DNA from: Nostoc sp. NIES-4103
GTDB taxonomy: Bacteria > Cyanobacteriota > Cyanobacteriia > Cyanobacteriales > Nostocaceae
Length of the DNA: 64,000 bases
Assembly: GCF_002368335.1 (NCBI RefSeq)
Contig: NZ_AP018288.1
Location: 5,721,059-5,785,058, forward strand
Direction of reading: 5' to 3'
This document shows, piece after piece, positions 25,691 to 35,308 of this stretch. Under the pieces are notes generated by a model. It saw only the letters and a list, made by a program, of their open reading frames with translations, did no database searches and was not told the origin of the DNA. Each line of letters opens with the position of its first letter. The stretch's first letter is position 1. The position numbers and the translations under genes are program-made.

Positions 25691-26364
25691 ATTATACGGA
25701 ATTGGGCATTGGGAATAGGGAATGGGTAATGGGTAATGGGTAAGATGTGATGACTATCTCAATAATTGTAGGGTGGGCAATGCCGACAACGTAAAAATCA
25801 AGCTTTGAAGTGAAGTTTCTGAATTACCCACCGCACTTTAATTGCAGTAAAGCAACTGGAATAGATATCAGCACCATTCTCAATAATTGTAGGGTGGGCA
25901 ATGCCGACAACGTAAAAATCAAGCTTTGAAGTGAAGTTTCTGCATTGCCCACCGCACTTTAATTGCAACAAAGCAACTGGAATAGATGTCAGTTGAGCTA
26001 CTTCTTCTTTTTAAGAACATAAGAAAAAACCTAGCCGATTTTAATCAACTAGGTTGTTAATTGTAAGGAGATATGGCAAATCTTTCAGAAGAAATTAGCT
26101 ATCTATATAGCTAGTTTTAGTAAACGCTTTTGGAGGTTAAGTAATTGATAATCTTCATGCCCATAAGCTAATATCTATATTGCACAATCACTCGTATTGG
26201 TCGTTCTTTGTTATTAGTCATTAGTCCTTTGTAAATACAAATAACAAAGGACTAATAAATAATGACCGTTTTCACGAGTGATGATGCAACTTGGACGCAC
26301 ATTAGCTTAGCAGAGATTATTTTTTGCCTTGCCTTTAATCAGCGTCACCAAGATTAGTGGTTAA
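25691..26364. repeat. Intergenic region with a 121-base tandem duplication (25757-25998)
   Basis: Two near-identical copies of a 121-base unit start at 25757 and 25878 (TCTCAATAATTGTAGGGTGG...). They differ at only a few positions. A reverse-orientation relative lies at 13575-13716. Short GGGTAATGGGTA units precede them (25703-25743). A possible hairpin AACAAAGGACTAATAA / TTATTAGTCATTAGTCCTTTGT lies around 26210-26262. No gene is supported. Confidence 0.75.
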
Positions 26365-26646
26365 CTATTTTTCTGGTTGTTGTTGATTGCCGCCAGCACT
26401 AAATGATTTAGCTAGATAGGCGATATGACCGACGCCATATACGTACACAAATGCTTCAGCTAGCTTGGTCAATGCTGTGGGATTGCTAATATCACCACCG
26501 CCACCGCCATTGCCACCACCAGCAGCACCAGTACCACCACTGATAGAAGTGGAATCCATATCGTTTAATTCATTGAGGAAGCTTTCGGAATCTTCAAACA
26601 ATTCAAAGCCACTATTGTTTAGTTCAGAAACAGCGATAGTTGACAT
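26365..26646 (-). CDS. Double-glycine leader bacteriocin-like precursor (CTB-type)
   Basis: A 93-residue small protein. The leader (residues 1-38) contains GFELFEDSESFLNELNDMD and ends in SISGG, the double-glycine site cut by C39 peptidase ABC exporters. This leader closely resembles precursors in Nostocales annotated as CTB family bacteriocins. The predicted core (39-93) starts with a glycine-rich stretch and then has a hydrophobic helix (LTKLAEAFVYVYGVGHIAYLAKSF). It has no cysteine. An AGGAG site precedes the ATG. No exporter or modification gene is adjacent, so processing enzymes must act from elsewhere. The activity is inferred from leader type only. Confidence 0.78.
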   Translation of the reverse strand: MSTIAVSELNNSGFELFEDSESFLNELNDMDSTSISGGTGAAGGGNGGGGGDISNPTALTKLAEAFVYVYGVGHIAYLAKSFSAGGNQQQPEK

Positions 26647-27373
26647 AATTTTCTCCTAGATTCGTTGATTCAATGCAAGTTTTTCCGGAAGCGGTTAAGC
26701 TCTTTAACTTAACTACTTGATGCTATTTTGCTCCAAATATTTTTGAGAATCAACTAGTTAGTATTGCTCAAAAAGACTTAATAACTTTAATTATGTCTGT
26801 TGAAAATTTTCAGTAGACATAAATATTATGTTCTCATTTTTATAGATTAATTTAGTAGTAAAAAAGCTAGCATAAATTTCAAGCTTAAAATATCGATAAA
26901 GAAATATTCCGGTAGACATAATTATCTTTCAAATAAAAGTCTAAGACTAAACACGCAAAGCCCTGCATTTAAAGGCTATACAGAAATTTACCCTAGCTAA
27001 CTACCCTACTTTTCAATATAACTTTTGGATTATGTCTGGCGGGAAACAAGATAGTAGCTTCATTTACGGTTGCTGATGACAATTTCTAAACTGCTTATAA
27101 TATGCGTGCATTTACGGTTTTTTTCCCATTCAATATTTCAAACATAATTCCAGCAATTTTGTCTTTGAAAGTCGTGAGCTTTTAGGAATGTAATATTTAA
27201 TGGAATTAATTATGCGAGTTAGATAAAATAAAAATTTATTTTTTTATAAGCATAAGAGCTTTTGCCCTCTGACCTAGACAAAGGGCTTTTTGCTGTGGCA
27301 TTCTTTCTTTATAATCCGACGACATATTCAAACGCCAAAACCCAGTAGAGACGATTCACCGAATCGTCTCTAC
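26647..27373. other. Long AT-rich intergenic region upstream of the precursor gene
   Basis: No gene is supported on either strand. It should include the promoter of the leftward bacteriocin-like gene. On the + strand it ends in a terminator-like hairpin (27264-27291) that no + strand gene explains. Confidence 0.5.
27264..27291 (+). terminator. Orphan rho-independent terminator-like hairpin
   Basis: GCCCTctgacctagacaaAGGGC followed by TTTTT. The stem is short (5 perfect pairs plus a weak extension). No gene lies upstream on the + strand for about 1.5 kb, so if real it would end an unannotated transcript. Confidence 0.35.
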
Positions 27374-27422
27374 AATTACGAATTACGAATTACGAATTAC
27401 GAATTACGAATTACGAATTACG
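27374..27422. repeat. Seven AATTACG heptanucleotide units
   Basis: Seven perfect tandem copies of AATTACG. The last units overlap the 3' end of the acyltransferase gene, so part of its C-terminus (IVRNS) derives from the repeat. Confidence 0.9.
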
Positions 27423-28814
27423 AACAATTAAACCTTCCATTGCCTGTTGCAAATCATTCGTTAAATCAGCAACAGCTTGTCTTGCACCCAAGCGGCTTTC
27501 TTTATAAACTGGGTAACGCTCAGAAACAGAAATCGGCTCACCTATGGTAATTTTTACCCGTTGCTTACCTAATTGTGGACGCCGGAAAGCTTTATTACCC
27601 CTGATTTGAGCAATCATTTGCCATAAAATTAAAGTGGTTTCCGCAAACCTTTCTACTGTCGGTTTCTCACGGATATAATTACCAGAAACTGCTACGAAAC
27701 TTTCTACTAAGCGCATGTGCCACATGCGGGCATTTGCCTCTTCCGCAACGCGATCGCCTAACGCTTTCTCTACAGCAGATAATCCTTTGACATCCTTAAA
27801 ATCTTCTCTAAAGATATAATTCCAACCAGCCTGTTCTACGCGGCGACAGCGGTCACTCAATTTTCCCTTAGCCTGCAAATCAAAATACTGTTCTGATATT
27901 TGTAGCGCTACATTCAATAAAGCTTGCAAACGCACAGCCAACGCTTCATTTCTATCATTGATTCCCTTAGATATATCTTGAGAATCTGGCAACTTTTGAT
28001 GATAAAACCTTGTGTAAAATTTTTCCATCAAAGACAGTAAATGTTCTGCCAAAGTCAACAATCTGGGATAAAGTAACTCCATTGAGGCTGCATTAGCTTG
28101 TCCGCCTGGATTCACAGTTAAACCACTAGCCGCTTCCAATTCACTTAAAAGTTCAGCGATCGCATCCCAAGGCGCAGCAACATAACTATATTTAATCCCA
28201 ACTGGTACAATTAAAACTTGCTCGGAGCGTTCTGCCTTGTGCAAATCTTCAGCACACCAAAAACCCAATTGGGCAATACCCGGTTCTAGCGGGCTGATAA
28301 TCTCCGACAGACCATTAGTAGCACCTTCTGGCGCCGCCGCCATTGGAAACTTGCCATTGGCAAACAAATCACGCGCTGAACGTAACCCCGTCCAGTCAGC
28401 TTTTCCCCGCTGGATGGGAGTCCCACCCAAACGAGAAGCCACCCAGCCAACGTAGTCACCTGCCCATAGAGGAATACCGCGATCGTAGATAAAATGAGCA
28501 TGAATCGGAGATTTTAGGACTGTGCCCCGCTCTCGTGCTACCCTGGGCACAAGTTGAGACAGCAAGTAGCCTAAACATAACGGATCGTCGGTTTTGGGAT
28601 GGCGAAAAGCCAGCATAAAGCGGATTTTACCCTCTTGAAATTGGCGATACAAATCCACCAAAACCTCTACATTGTCTGCTTCAATTTGGGTAATAGCTGT
28701 TTGCCAGTTAATCCAACTTGGTAGCAACAAATCAAAGACTCGTACAAATAAGGGGTTGAGCGCTGGGGGTATAAATTCCAAAGGCGGCTGCGCTTGATAA
28801 ATTACATTTGACAA
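27411..28814 (-). CDS. PlsC-like glycerolipid acyltransferase
   Basis: A 467-residue protein with the acyltransferase H-x4-D motif in FRHPKTDDPL and a later glycine/glutamate block (APEGATNGLSEIISPLEPG) that matches the substrate-binding PEGT motif of 1-acylglycerol-3-phosphate acyltransferases. Such enzymes add the second acyl chain in phosphatidic acid synthesis. It is longer than classical PlsC (~250 residues), with a C-terminal extension of unknown role. A clear AAGGAG lies before the ATG. No obvious operon partner. Confidence 0.75.
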   Translation of the reverse strand: MSNVIYQAQPPLEFIPPALNPLFVRVFDLLLPSWINWQTAITQIEADNVEVLVDLYRQFQEGKIRFMLAFRHPKTDDPLCLGYLLSQLVPRVARERGTVLKSPIHAHFIYDRGIPLWAGDYVGWVASRLGGTPIQRGKADWTGLRSARDLFANGKFPMAAAPEGATNGLSEIISPLEPGIAQLGFWCAEDLHKAERSEQVLIVPVGIKYSYVAAPWDAIAELLSELEAASGLTVNPGGQANAASMELLYPRLLTLAEHLLSLMEKFYTRFYHQKLPDSQDISKGINDRNEALAVRLQALLNVALQISEQYFDLQAKGKLSDRCRRVEQAGWNYIFREDFKDVKGLSAVEKALGDRVAEEANARMWHMRLVESFVAVSGNYIREKPTVERFAETTLILWQMIAQIRGNKAFRRPQLGKQRVKITIGEPISVSERYPVYKESRLGARQAVADLTNDLQQAMEGLIVRNS

Positions 28815-28837
28815 GGTAGTTATCTCCTTACAAGGTG

Positions 28838-28885
28838 CAGGGGTGCGGGGGTGCGGGGGTGCAGGGGTGCGGGGGTGCAGGGGTG
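28838..28885. repeat. GGGGTGC tandem repeat upstream of the acyltransferase
   Basis: About six units of GGGGTGCG/GGGGTGCA lie 25 bases upstream of the acyltransferase ATG, in its leader. Such G-runs could form quadruplexes. The same unit appears near 55800-55822. Confidence 0.8.
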
Positions 28886-29103
28886 CAAAAAGCTATAAAT
28901 ACAAATGGAAAAGCAATAATACTTTATACTTCATCATTGATAAGCTAAAACACATCTAAATTGCACAATCACTTATGACAGTTGTTAACTGTTAAACACT
29001 GACAGTCATCAGTCATCACAACTAAATTTGCAACTTTGATGTGGAATAGCTTACTTTACACTTGATCTTTACTTTATTAATGATTCTGGAAAGGGAATAA
29101 ACG

Positions 29104-30918
29104 ATGCGACTGTCACAAATGTTATTCGTTACACTGCGGGATGATCCAGCTGATGCTGAGATTCCTAGCCATAAATTATTACTCCGTGCAGGTTACATTC
29201 GTCGCATCGGTAGCGGTATTTATGCTTATCTCCCGCTGATGTGGCGGGTGCTACAAAAGGTTTCCCAAATTGTCAGGGAAGAAATGAATGCTACAGGCGC
29301 ACAAGAATGTCTGCTTCCCCAATTACAACCAGCTGATTTATGGAAGGAGTCGGGACGCTGGGACACCTACACGAAAGCTGAAGGTATCATGTTTTCCCTC
29401 ATTGACCGCCGAGAACAACAATTAGGACTAGGGCCAACTCATGAGGAAGTAATTACAGCGATCGCTCGTGATATGATTCGCTCTTACCGTCAGTTACCGC
29501 TAAATCTGTATCAATTACAAACCAAATTCCGTGATGAAATTCGCCCACGCTTTGGTTTAATGCGCGGACGAGAATTTATCATGAAGGACGGCTATTCTTT
29601 CCATGTGGATGAAGCTAGTCTCAAAGAAACTTACCAAGATATGTACCAAGCCTACAGCAATATGTTGCGGCGTTCTGGTTTGGCTTTCCGACCTGTAGAA
29701 GCTGATTCTGGTGCTATTGGTGGTTCTGGTTCTACAGAATTTATGGTGTTGGCGGAAGCTGGTGAAGACGAAGTTCTCTACACCGAAGATGGGAAATACG
29801 CCGCTAACGTGGAAAAAGCAGTTTCTTTAAGCGCTGATGCGGAACTTTCACCGTTTACAACTTATGAAAAACGCGAGACACCTGGAACAGATACCATAGA
29901 AAAGCTTTGTCAATTTCTGAAATGTTCTCCTACCCAAGTGGTGAAAAATGTCCTTTACCAAACAGTTTATGACAATGGGATAACAGTTTTGGTTCTGGTG
30001 AGTATTCGCGGTGATCAAGAAGTGAATGAAGTCAAGTTGCAAAATGAATTGACTAAATTAGCTGCTAATTACGGTGCTAAAACTATTATTGCTTTGGATG
30101 TGCCAAATCCAGAAATGCAGCAAACATGGACAGCTAAATCTCTGCCTTTAGGCTATATTGCTCCTGATATTGGTGATGAATATATTGCTGCCAATAAACA
30201 GATTCATCCCAAGTTTGTACGGTTGGTAGATAAAACAACAGTTGATTTAAAAAACTTTGTTACAGGTTCTAATGAAACTGGCTATCACGTAGTTGGTGCT
30301 AATTGGGGCGAGCAATTTCAACTATCGGAAATTGTAGTAGATGTCCGCAAAGCGAGAAGCGGCGATCGCGCCATTCATAACCCTGAACAAACTTTACAAA
30401 GCGCTCGCGGTATTGAAGTTGGTCACATCTTCCAATTAGGTACTAAATATTCTCAAGCAATGGGAGCAACTTACACCAATGAACAAGGGGAAGAAAAGCC
30501 TTTATTCATGGGTTGCTATGGTGTGGGGGTTTCCAGATTGGCACAATCAGCGGTTGAGCAATCTTACGATAAAGATGGCATTATTTGGCCCGTAGCGATC
30601 GCACCATATCATGCAATAGTGACAATTCCTAACATTAATGATGCTCAACAAGTGGAAATTGCTGAAAAACTTTACACTCAACTCAATCAAGCAGGAATTG
30701 AAACTTTACTCGATGACCGCGATGAAAGAGCCGGGGTGAAATTTAAAGACGCTGATTTAATTGGCATACCTTATAGAATCGTCACGGGACGAGCGATCGC
30801 TAATGGTAAAGTCGAAGTTGTGGAAAGAGCAACGCGAAAATCTCAAGAAATCCCCATTGATGAAGTGATAACTACACTCAAAAACTGGGTTACGGCGGCA
30901 ATAGAAGTTAAAAAATAA
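29104..30918 (+). CDS. proS: Prolyl-tRNA synthetase
   Basis: A 604-residue class II aminoacyl-tRNA synthetase of the bacterial (long) type. It has motif 2 around YQLQTKFRDEIRPRFGLMRGREFIMKD, then the YbaK-like editing insertion (~230-385), motif 3 GCYGVGVSRL, and the anticodon-binding domain (~500-590) with LLDDRDERAGVKFKDADLIGIP. It charges tRNA-Pro. The start MRLSQMLFVTLRDDPADAEIPSH is typical. Confidence 0.98.
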   Translation: MRLSQMLFVTLRDDPADAEIPSHKLLLRAGYIRRIGSGIYAYLPLMWRVLQKVSQIVREEMNATGAQECLLPQLQPADLWKESGRWDTYTKAEGIMFSLIDRREQQLGLGPTHEEVITAIARDMIRSYRQLPLNLYQLQTKFRDEIRPRFGLMRGREFIMKDGYSFHVDEASLKETYQDMYQAYSNMLRRSGLAFRPVEADSGAIGGSGSTEFMVLAEAGEDEVLYTEDGKYAANVEKAVSLSADAELSPFTTYEKRETPGTDTIEKLCQFLKCSPTQVVKNVLYQTVYDNGITVLVLVSIRGDQEVNEVKLQNELTKLAANYGAKTIIALDVPNPEMQQTWTAKSLPLGYIAPDIGDEYIAANKQIHPKFVRLVDKTTVDLKNFVTGSNETGYHVVGANWGEQFQLSEIVVDVRKARSGDRAIHNPEQTLQSARGIEVGHIFQLGTKYSQAMGATYTNEQGEEKPLFMGCYGVGVSRLAQSAVEQSYDKDGIIWPVAIAPYHAIVTIPNINDAQQVEIAEKLYTQLNQAGIETLLDDRDERAGVKFKDADLIGIPYRIVTGRAIANGKVEVVERATRKSQEIPIDEVITTLKNWVTAAIEVKK

Positions 30919-31343
30919 ACGTCAAGACCCTAATCTCTACGCATAAAAAAGTTAACAATAGTTAAACTTTGATAGGTTCGCAGAGTATTTGAGGCTCTGC
31001 GTTCCTCTGTTTTGTAATTGTCAACAATCTCAAGAAAAGATTGAGATTTATAGATTTACATAATTTGGCAGGTGACGGATTCAACTGTAAATTCTAAAAT
31101 TGAAGATAAAGTCTCTAAAATTAAAAAAACCGCAGCATTTTACTAAATAGAACTCCAAGGGCAATAACCTACAAAAAAGGACAAAAATTCCTTGTTCCCT
31201 ACTCACTGCTCCCTATTCCCCACTCCCTATTCTTAAAATAGAGCCTTGAGATTTTTGGAAACTCTCCACCTATAACTATCGTCCTTAACCAGGCTGCTCT
31301 GCCACAAACATCATCTCAGCCCTCAGTCAGGAAGGTTTTAAAC
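30919..31343. other. Intergenic region between proS and the GerMN gene
   Basis: No gene is supported. A hairpin GCAGAG...CTCTGC at about 30980-31000 may end the proS transcript. A stretch of CTCCCTATTCCCCA-type short repeats lies at 31195-31232. Confidence 0.5.
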
Positions 31344-31973
31344 ATGACAGACCAACAAGGATCTAAACGTATTTCTTCAGGTGTGATTGCAGCTGTCTCC
31401 GCAGCGGTTGTAGCGGTGAGTGGCGGTGTAGCTTGGATGACCTGGAATAGTAACAATACCCCTGCAACGTCAAACCCCTCTGAAAAAGTAACCAATCCAC
31501 AAACCAATCCAAAACAGTCACAAACATCAACTACGCAGCCTGGTAAAGAGCAAACTGCTAATATTTATTGGCTGAAACCAACAGAAAAAAGTGTTGATTT
31601 GGTTCCCCAGCCAGTTCAAATCGCCGCTACACAGCCCAACCAAGTTTTAGAAAAAGCTTTCCAAGCCTTGTTAGAAGGGCCATCAGAAGGAACAGATTCT
31701 ACTACCATCCCTAAAGGAACTAAACTGTTGGGTCTAAAGGTAGAAAATAAAGAAGTTCACGTGAATTTATCTGATGATTTTACCAAAGGTGGTGGTAGTA
31801 CCTCAATGATTGCTCGTGTAGGGCAAGTTGTTTACACTGCTACAACTTTAGACCCCAATGCTAAAGTCTACATTGATGTCAACGGCAAACAGTTAGATGT
31901 TTTAGGTGGTGAAGGCGTGGAATTAGAACAACCATTGACTCGTGAAAGCTTTAAGGAAAATTATCAACTTTAG
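31344..31973 (+). CDS. GerMN domain-containing protein
   Basis: A 209-residue protein anchored by an N-terminal hydrophobic segment (~residues 12-32, SGVIAAVSAAVVAVSGGVAW). A T/N/Q-rich linker is followed by a GerMN domain (~75-195): NIYWLK, VLEKAFQALLEGP, LGLKVENKEVHVNLSDDF and GGGSTSMIARVGQVVYTATTL. The domain is named from spore germination proteins and is common in secreted cyanobacterial proteins, perhaps in cell-wall or lipoprotein contexts. Function unknown. Confidence 0.88.
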   Translation: MTDQQGSKRISSGVIAAVSAAVVAVSGGVAWMTWNSNNTPATSNPSEKVTNPQTNPKQSQTSTTQPGKEQTANIYWLKPTEKSVDLVPQPVQIAATQPNQVLEKAFQALLEGPSEGTDSTTIPKGTKLLGLKVENKEVHVNLSDDFTKGGGSTSMIARVGQVVYTATTLDPNAKVYIDVNGKQLDVLGGEGVELEQPLTRESFKENYQL

Positions 31974-32072
31974 AAAAGTGAGGAGTTAGTAGTGAGGAGT
32001 GAGGAGTTAAGAGTTAAATTCATAATTTATAACTCATAACTCATAACTCATAACTCATCACTGACAACTGAC

Positions 32073-32420
32073 TTAAGATTTAGTATTCAGCACCCGAAAG
32101 CTGTGGGCTTGCTGTTCTAACCTTGTGGCGAGGCGATCGCAAACCCGACTGCATAATTCAAAAATCATTTCATCTTCCACCCGGTAGTAAGCACTAGTTC
32201 CTTCACTGCGGCGGCTAAGGATTCCAGCTTGCCACATTACCTTCAGGTGTTTAGACACATTTGCCTGTGAAGTTTGTGTTGCCTCTACCAATTCTTGCAC
32301 ACACTTTTCTTCATCCCGTAATAAGTGCAACAGCCTCAGGCGCATCGGCTCACTTAACAGGCTGAAGTATTCGGCTATTTGTTGCACAACTTCTTGTGGT
32401 ACAGGCAACGCTTGTTTCAT
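32073..32420 (-). CDS. ArsR/SmtB-family transcriptional regulator
   Basis: A 115-residue winged helix protein. The recognition helix region is VQELVEATQTSQANVSKHLKVMWQAGILSRRSEGTSAYYRV. Cysteines at about 40 and in FELCSRVCDRL could sense metal or redox, but they do not match the classical ELCVCDL metal site. The target is unknown and no metal transporter lies adjacent. Confidence 0.88.
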   Translation of the reverse strand: MKQALPVPQEVVQQIAEYFSLLSEPMRLRLLHLLRDEEKCVQELVEATQTSQANVSKHLKVMWQAGILSRRSEGTSAYYRVEDEMIFELCSRVCDRLATRLEQQAHSFRVLNTKS

Positions 32421-32500
32421 CAGGATTGACCCCTAAGAACACACAGTTTTATCAATGACTCATTTAGTCAGAATGATTCATTTGATATATAGATTAATAC

Positions 32501-33052
32501 TTAATCAGGGTTAATTCTCATTAAAGGTTGACCATATTCAACAGGTTCGCCATTTTCTACGAGAATTTCCATCACTTGTCCAGATACCTCAGTTTCGATT
32601 TCATTCATCAGCTTCATAGCTTCGATGATACAAACTGTTTGACCATTACGGACGCGATCGCCCAGTTCCACAAATGCTGCTTCACCTGGTGCAGGAGCGC
32701 GATAAAACGTTCCTACCATTGGAGAAGGCACTTCTACCCATTTCTTATCATTTTTTGGCGGAGAACTTCCTGGTAATTGTACACCAGAAATTGCCACAGC
32801 ACTTTCTGTCACACGACTTGTCCCCACCTCCGATATCAGAGGTGGTGCTGTCTGACTGGCAATTGGTGGAACCGATGTCAATCCCGAACCAACCACACTA
32901 CTTAATGCTGCTTCACTAACCGACACAATCTGATTGCTAACGCCTTTACGTACCGTTAGTTCAAAGTCCTCGCTTTTGAGCGTTACTTCTGCAATATCAG
33001 TTTGTGCAATAGTGGTTAGCAGTTGGCGGATTTCATTAAAGTCCAATGGCAC
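32501..33052 (-). CDS. accB: Biotin carboxyl carrier protein of acetyl-CoA carboxylase
   Basis: A 183-residue BCCP that carries carboxybiotin in fatty acid synthesis. The biotinylated lysine is in the signature EAMKLMNE of the C-terminal domain, after VEVPSPMVGTFYRAPAPGE. I use a GTG start at 33052 (VPLDFNEIRQLLTTIAQTDI), which matches the usual cyanobacterial N-terminus and has GAGG upstream; an in-frame ATG at 33118 is unlikely. efp lies just upstream, an arrangement common in cyanobacteria. Confidence 0.95.
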   Translation of the reverse strand: MPLDFNEIRQLLTTIAQTDIAEVTLKSEDFELTVRKGVSNQIVSVSEAALSSVVGSGLTSVPPIASQTAPPLISEVGTSRVTESAVAISGVQLPGSSPPKNDKKWVEVPSPMVGTFYRAPAPGEAAFVELGDRVRNGQTVCIIEAMKLMNEIETEVSGQVMEILVENGEPVEYGQPLMRINPD

Positions 33053-33160
33053 AGTTTTTATTACCTCGACCTGTCCGTAAATTAAGAAGTTTAATTGTGG
33101 CAGGGATTTAATCCCCATAAAGGGATTGAAATCGGAATTTACTCAAGGATGAGATCAAAC

Positions 33161-33718
33161 CTATTCCCTGCCTAAATATTTATCGTCACGAGTATCAATT
33201 TTAATGCGTTCACCTTTTGAGATAAACAAGGGAACCATTACAGTTGCACCTGTTTCTACCGTTGCTGGTTTAGTACCACCAGTAGCAGTGTCACCTTTTA
33301 CACCTGGATCTGTCTCTATTACTTCCAAGACCACAGAGTTGGGCAGTTCCACTTCTAATACTTGGTCACCCCAACGAATCACATTAGCTTCCATACCTTC
33401 TTTGAGGTATTTCACGCGATCGCCAATTTGGGCTGCACTTAACCTACCTTCTTCGTAGGTTTCCATATCCATAAAGACATACTCGTCGCCTTCTTTATAG
33501 GTATGCTGCATGGTGCTTTTTTCCAGAGTTGCTTGGGGTACTGTTTCCCCAGCTCGGAAAGTTCTTTCTACAACGTTGCCATTTTGGACGTTTTTCAGCT
33601 TTGTCCGCACAAAGGCGGAACCCTTACCTGGCTTAACGTGGAGAAATTCTACCACTCGCCATACAGACCCATCTAGGACAATTGAGACACCGGGTCGAAA
33701 GTCGTTACTAGAGATCAT
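33161..33718 (-). CDS. efp: Translation elongation factor P
   Basis: A 185-residue three-domain factor that relieves ribosome stalling at proline runs. The start is set at the ATG at 33718 (MISSNDFRPGVSIVLDGSVWRVVEFLHVKPGKGSAFVRTK...); a longer frame from 33805 would prepend repeat-derived residues. The modifiable loop residue lies in KPGKGSAF. accB follows about 110 bases downstream. Confidence 0.97.
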   Translation of the reverse strand: MISSNDFRPGVSIVLDGSVWRVVEFLHVKPGKGSAFVRTKLKNVQNGNVVERTFRAGETVPQATLEKSTMQHTYKEGDEYVFMDMETYEEGRLSAAQIGDRVKYLKEGMEANVIRWGDQVLEVELPNSVVLEVIETDPGVKGDTATGGTKPATVETGATVMVPLFISKGERIKIDTRDDKYLGRE

Positions 33719-33805
33719 GAAACTTGCAAATTTTGGAAGACAATCGGCATTTATTGTACCCTTCAAGCGGAGTAATTGGTCATTAGTTATTGAGTAATTA
33801 GTCAA

Positions 33806-33921
33806 GATACTGGGGATTGGGTACTGGGGATTGGGTACTGGGTACTGAGGATTGGGAAATACGGAAGAATCTTTTTAATCCTAATCCCCAGTCCCTAATC
33901 CCTAATCCCCAGTCCCTAATA
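33806..33921. repeat. G-rich/C-rich fold-back short repeats between efp and cyclophilin
   Basis: GGGTACTGGGGATT units (33806-33858) face CCCCAGTCCCTAATC units (33880-33921). The halves are largely complementary. The repeat lies between the divergently transcribed efp and cyclophilin genes, so it occupies both leaders. Confidence 0.8.
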
Positions 33922-33931
33922 CTGTGGGAAG

Positions 33932-35092
33932 ATGATTGATGGGTTACGCCCAGTCAACAATTTGATGCTGCATTTGAGCCATCTCATGTTTAACTTCTTA
34001 AAATCCTGGCTGAAGAACAGCCTAATGGCAATACTGTTGGTGACAATATTTTTAGGCATAAATACAGCTGGCTGGACTCCTGCAAGTCACGCCGCTTTGC
34101 CATCTGGAAATGCAATTACTGATGGTAGAGCCTTGTTGCGGTATGCACTCCCAATAGATAATAAGCCAGTGCGGGAACTACAAGCGAGTTTAGAAGACAT
34201 TTCCAACCAATTGCGGGCGAATAAGCGATGGGGTGCTGTCTCTAAAGACCTCAGTAAAGCCGCCAAGATTCTCGATAAACCTTCCCAAATCCTAGCAAGT
34301 GTTCCTGAAGACCGCCAGTCCCAAGCAGAAGCTTGGATTAATGATTTGAAATCAGGCGTGAATGACTTACAAGAATTGGTGAAAACCAAAGACAAAGGCC
34401 AAATTCTCGAAAGCAGAAGCAAACTGCTAAATCTCGTTAGCCTCTTGGAAGAGTCGATGGTGAAGGGATTCCCTTATGAAGTCCCTGCTGAGTATAGTAA
34501 CTTACCTCAACTTAAAGGTCGTGCCACTATCGAAATTAAAACCAACAAAGGTGACTTGAGCGTTGTCGTGGATGGTTACAGCGCTCCTGTCACTGCTGGT
34601 AACTTTGTAGATTTGGTGCAACGGGGTTTTTATAATGGCTTAGAGTTCACTCGTTCTGAAGAATCTTACGTGCTGCAAACTGGAGATCCCCCAGGAAAAG
34701 AACAAGGCTTTATTGACCCAGCAACAGGCAAATACCGGGCCATTCCTTTAGAAGTCTTCGTAGAAGGCGATAAAAAACCTACATACGGCATTACCCTCGA
34801 AGACGCTGGTCGATACCTTGATATGCCAGTTTTGCCCTTCTCTGCCTTTGGTGCATTGGCCATGGCACGTCCTGAAAGTGAAGTCAATGGAGGTTCATCA
34901 CAAGTTTTCTTCTTTTTGTTTGAACCAGAACTCACTCCCGCAGGACGAAATTTATTAGATGGTCGCTATTCAGTTTTCGGTTATCTAATTGAGGGTAAAG
35001 AAATTTTGGATAAACTCAAGGCAGGTGACAAAATTGAATCGGCTACTGTCGTTCAGGGAATAGAAAATTTAGTAGAACCGCAAGCAGCATAA
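33932..35092 (+). CDS. Thylakoid-type cyclophilin (peptidyl-prolyl isomerase, CYP38/TLP40-like)
   Basis: A protein of up to 386 residues. An N-terminal hydrophobic export signal (LMAILLVTIFLGINTAGW) ends near PASHAA. A helical region (~60-185) is followed by a cyclophilin domain (~200-380) with VTAGNFVDLVQRGFYNGLEFTR, LAMARPE and SSQVFFFLF. This order matches the lumenal CYP38/TLP40 proteins, which assist photosystem II assembly. The true start may be an internal ATG at 33986 (MFNFLKSWLKN), which gives a shorter signal peptide. Confidence 0.9.
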   Translation: MIDGLRPVNNLMLHLSHLMFNFLKSWLKNSLMAILLVTIFLGINTAGWTPASHAALPSGNAITDGRALLRYALPIDNKPVRELQASLEDISNQLRANKRWGAVSKDLSKAAKILDKPSQILASVPEDRQSQAEAWINDLKSGVNDLQELVKTKDKGQILESRSKLLNLVSLLEESMVKGFPYEVPAEYSNLPQLKGRATIEIKTNKGDLSVVVDGYSAPVTAGNFVDLVQRGFYNGLEFTRSEESYVLQTGDPPGKEQGFIDPATGKYRAIPLEVFVEGDKKPTYGITLEDAGRYLDMPVLPFSAFGALAMARPESEVNGGSSQVFFFLFEPELTPAGRNLLDGRYSVFGYLIEGKEILDKLKAGDKIESATVVQGIENLVEPQAA

Positions 35093-35308
35093 TCAATTTT
35101 GGATTTTGGATTTTAGATTTTGGAGTTTAATTCAAAATCTAAAATCTCTTGAGATTTTTTTCAGAAATCGCACGTAATTATTAATTTTTTGGTCTAATCA
35201 CGGCTACTATAGCAGTCGAAGCATAGTTGAAGACAGTGCTGATTGCTACTAGCCCTGAAATAACTGCTTTCTACTCAGCACTCAGCACTTTGCCATATCT
35301 ATGGTTGA

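Noticed and set aside
27374..27422. Possible CRISPR-like array (regular AATTACG repeats; also AACAACT units at 55861-55917)
   Set aside because: The repeats are 7 bases long, contiguous and without spacers; these are short tandem repeats.
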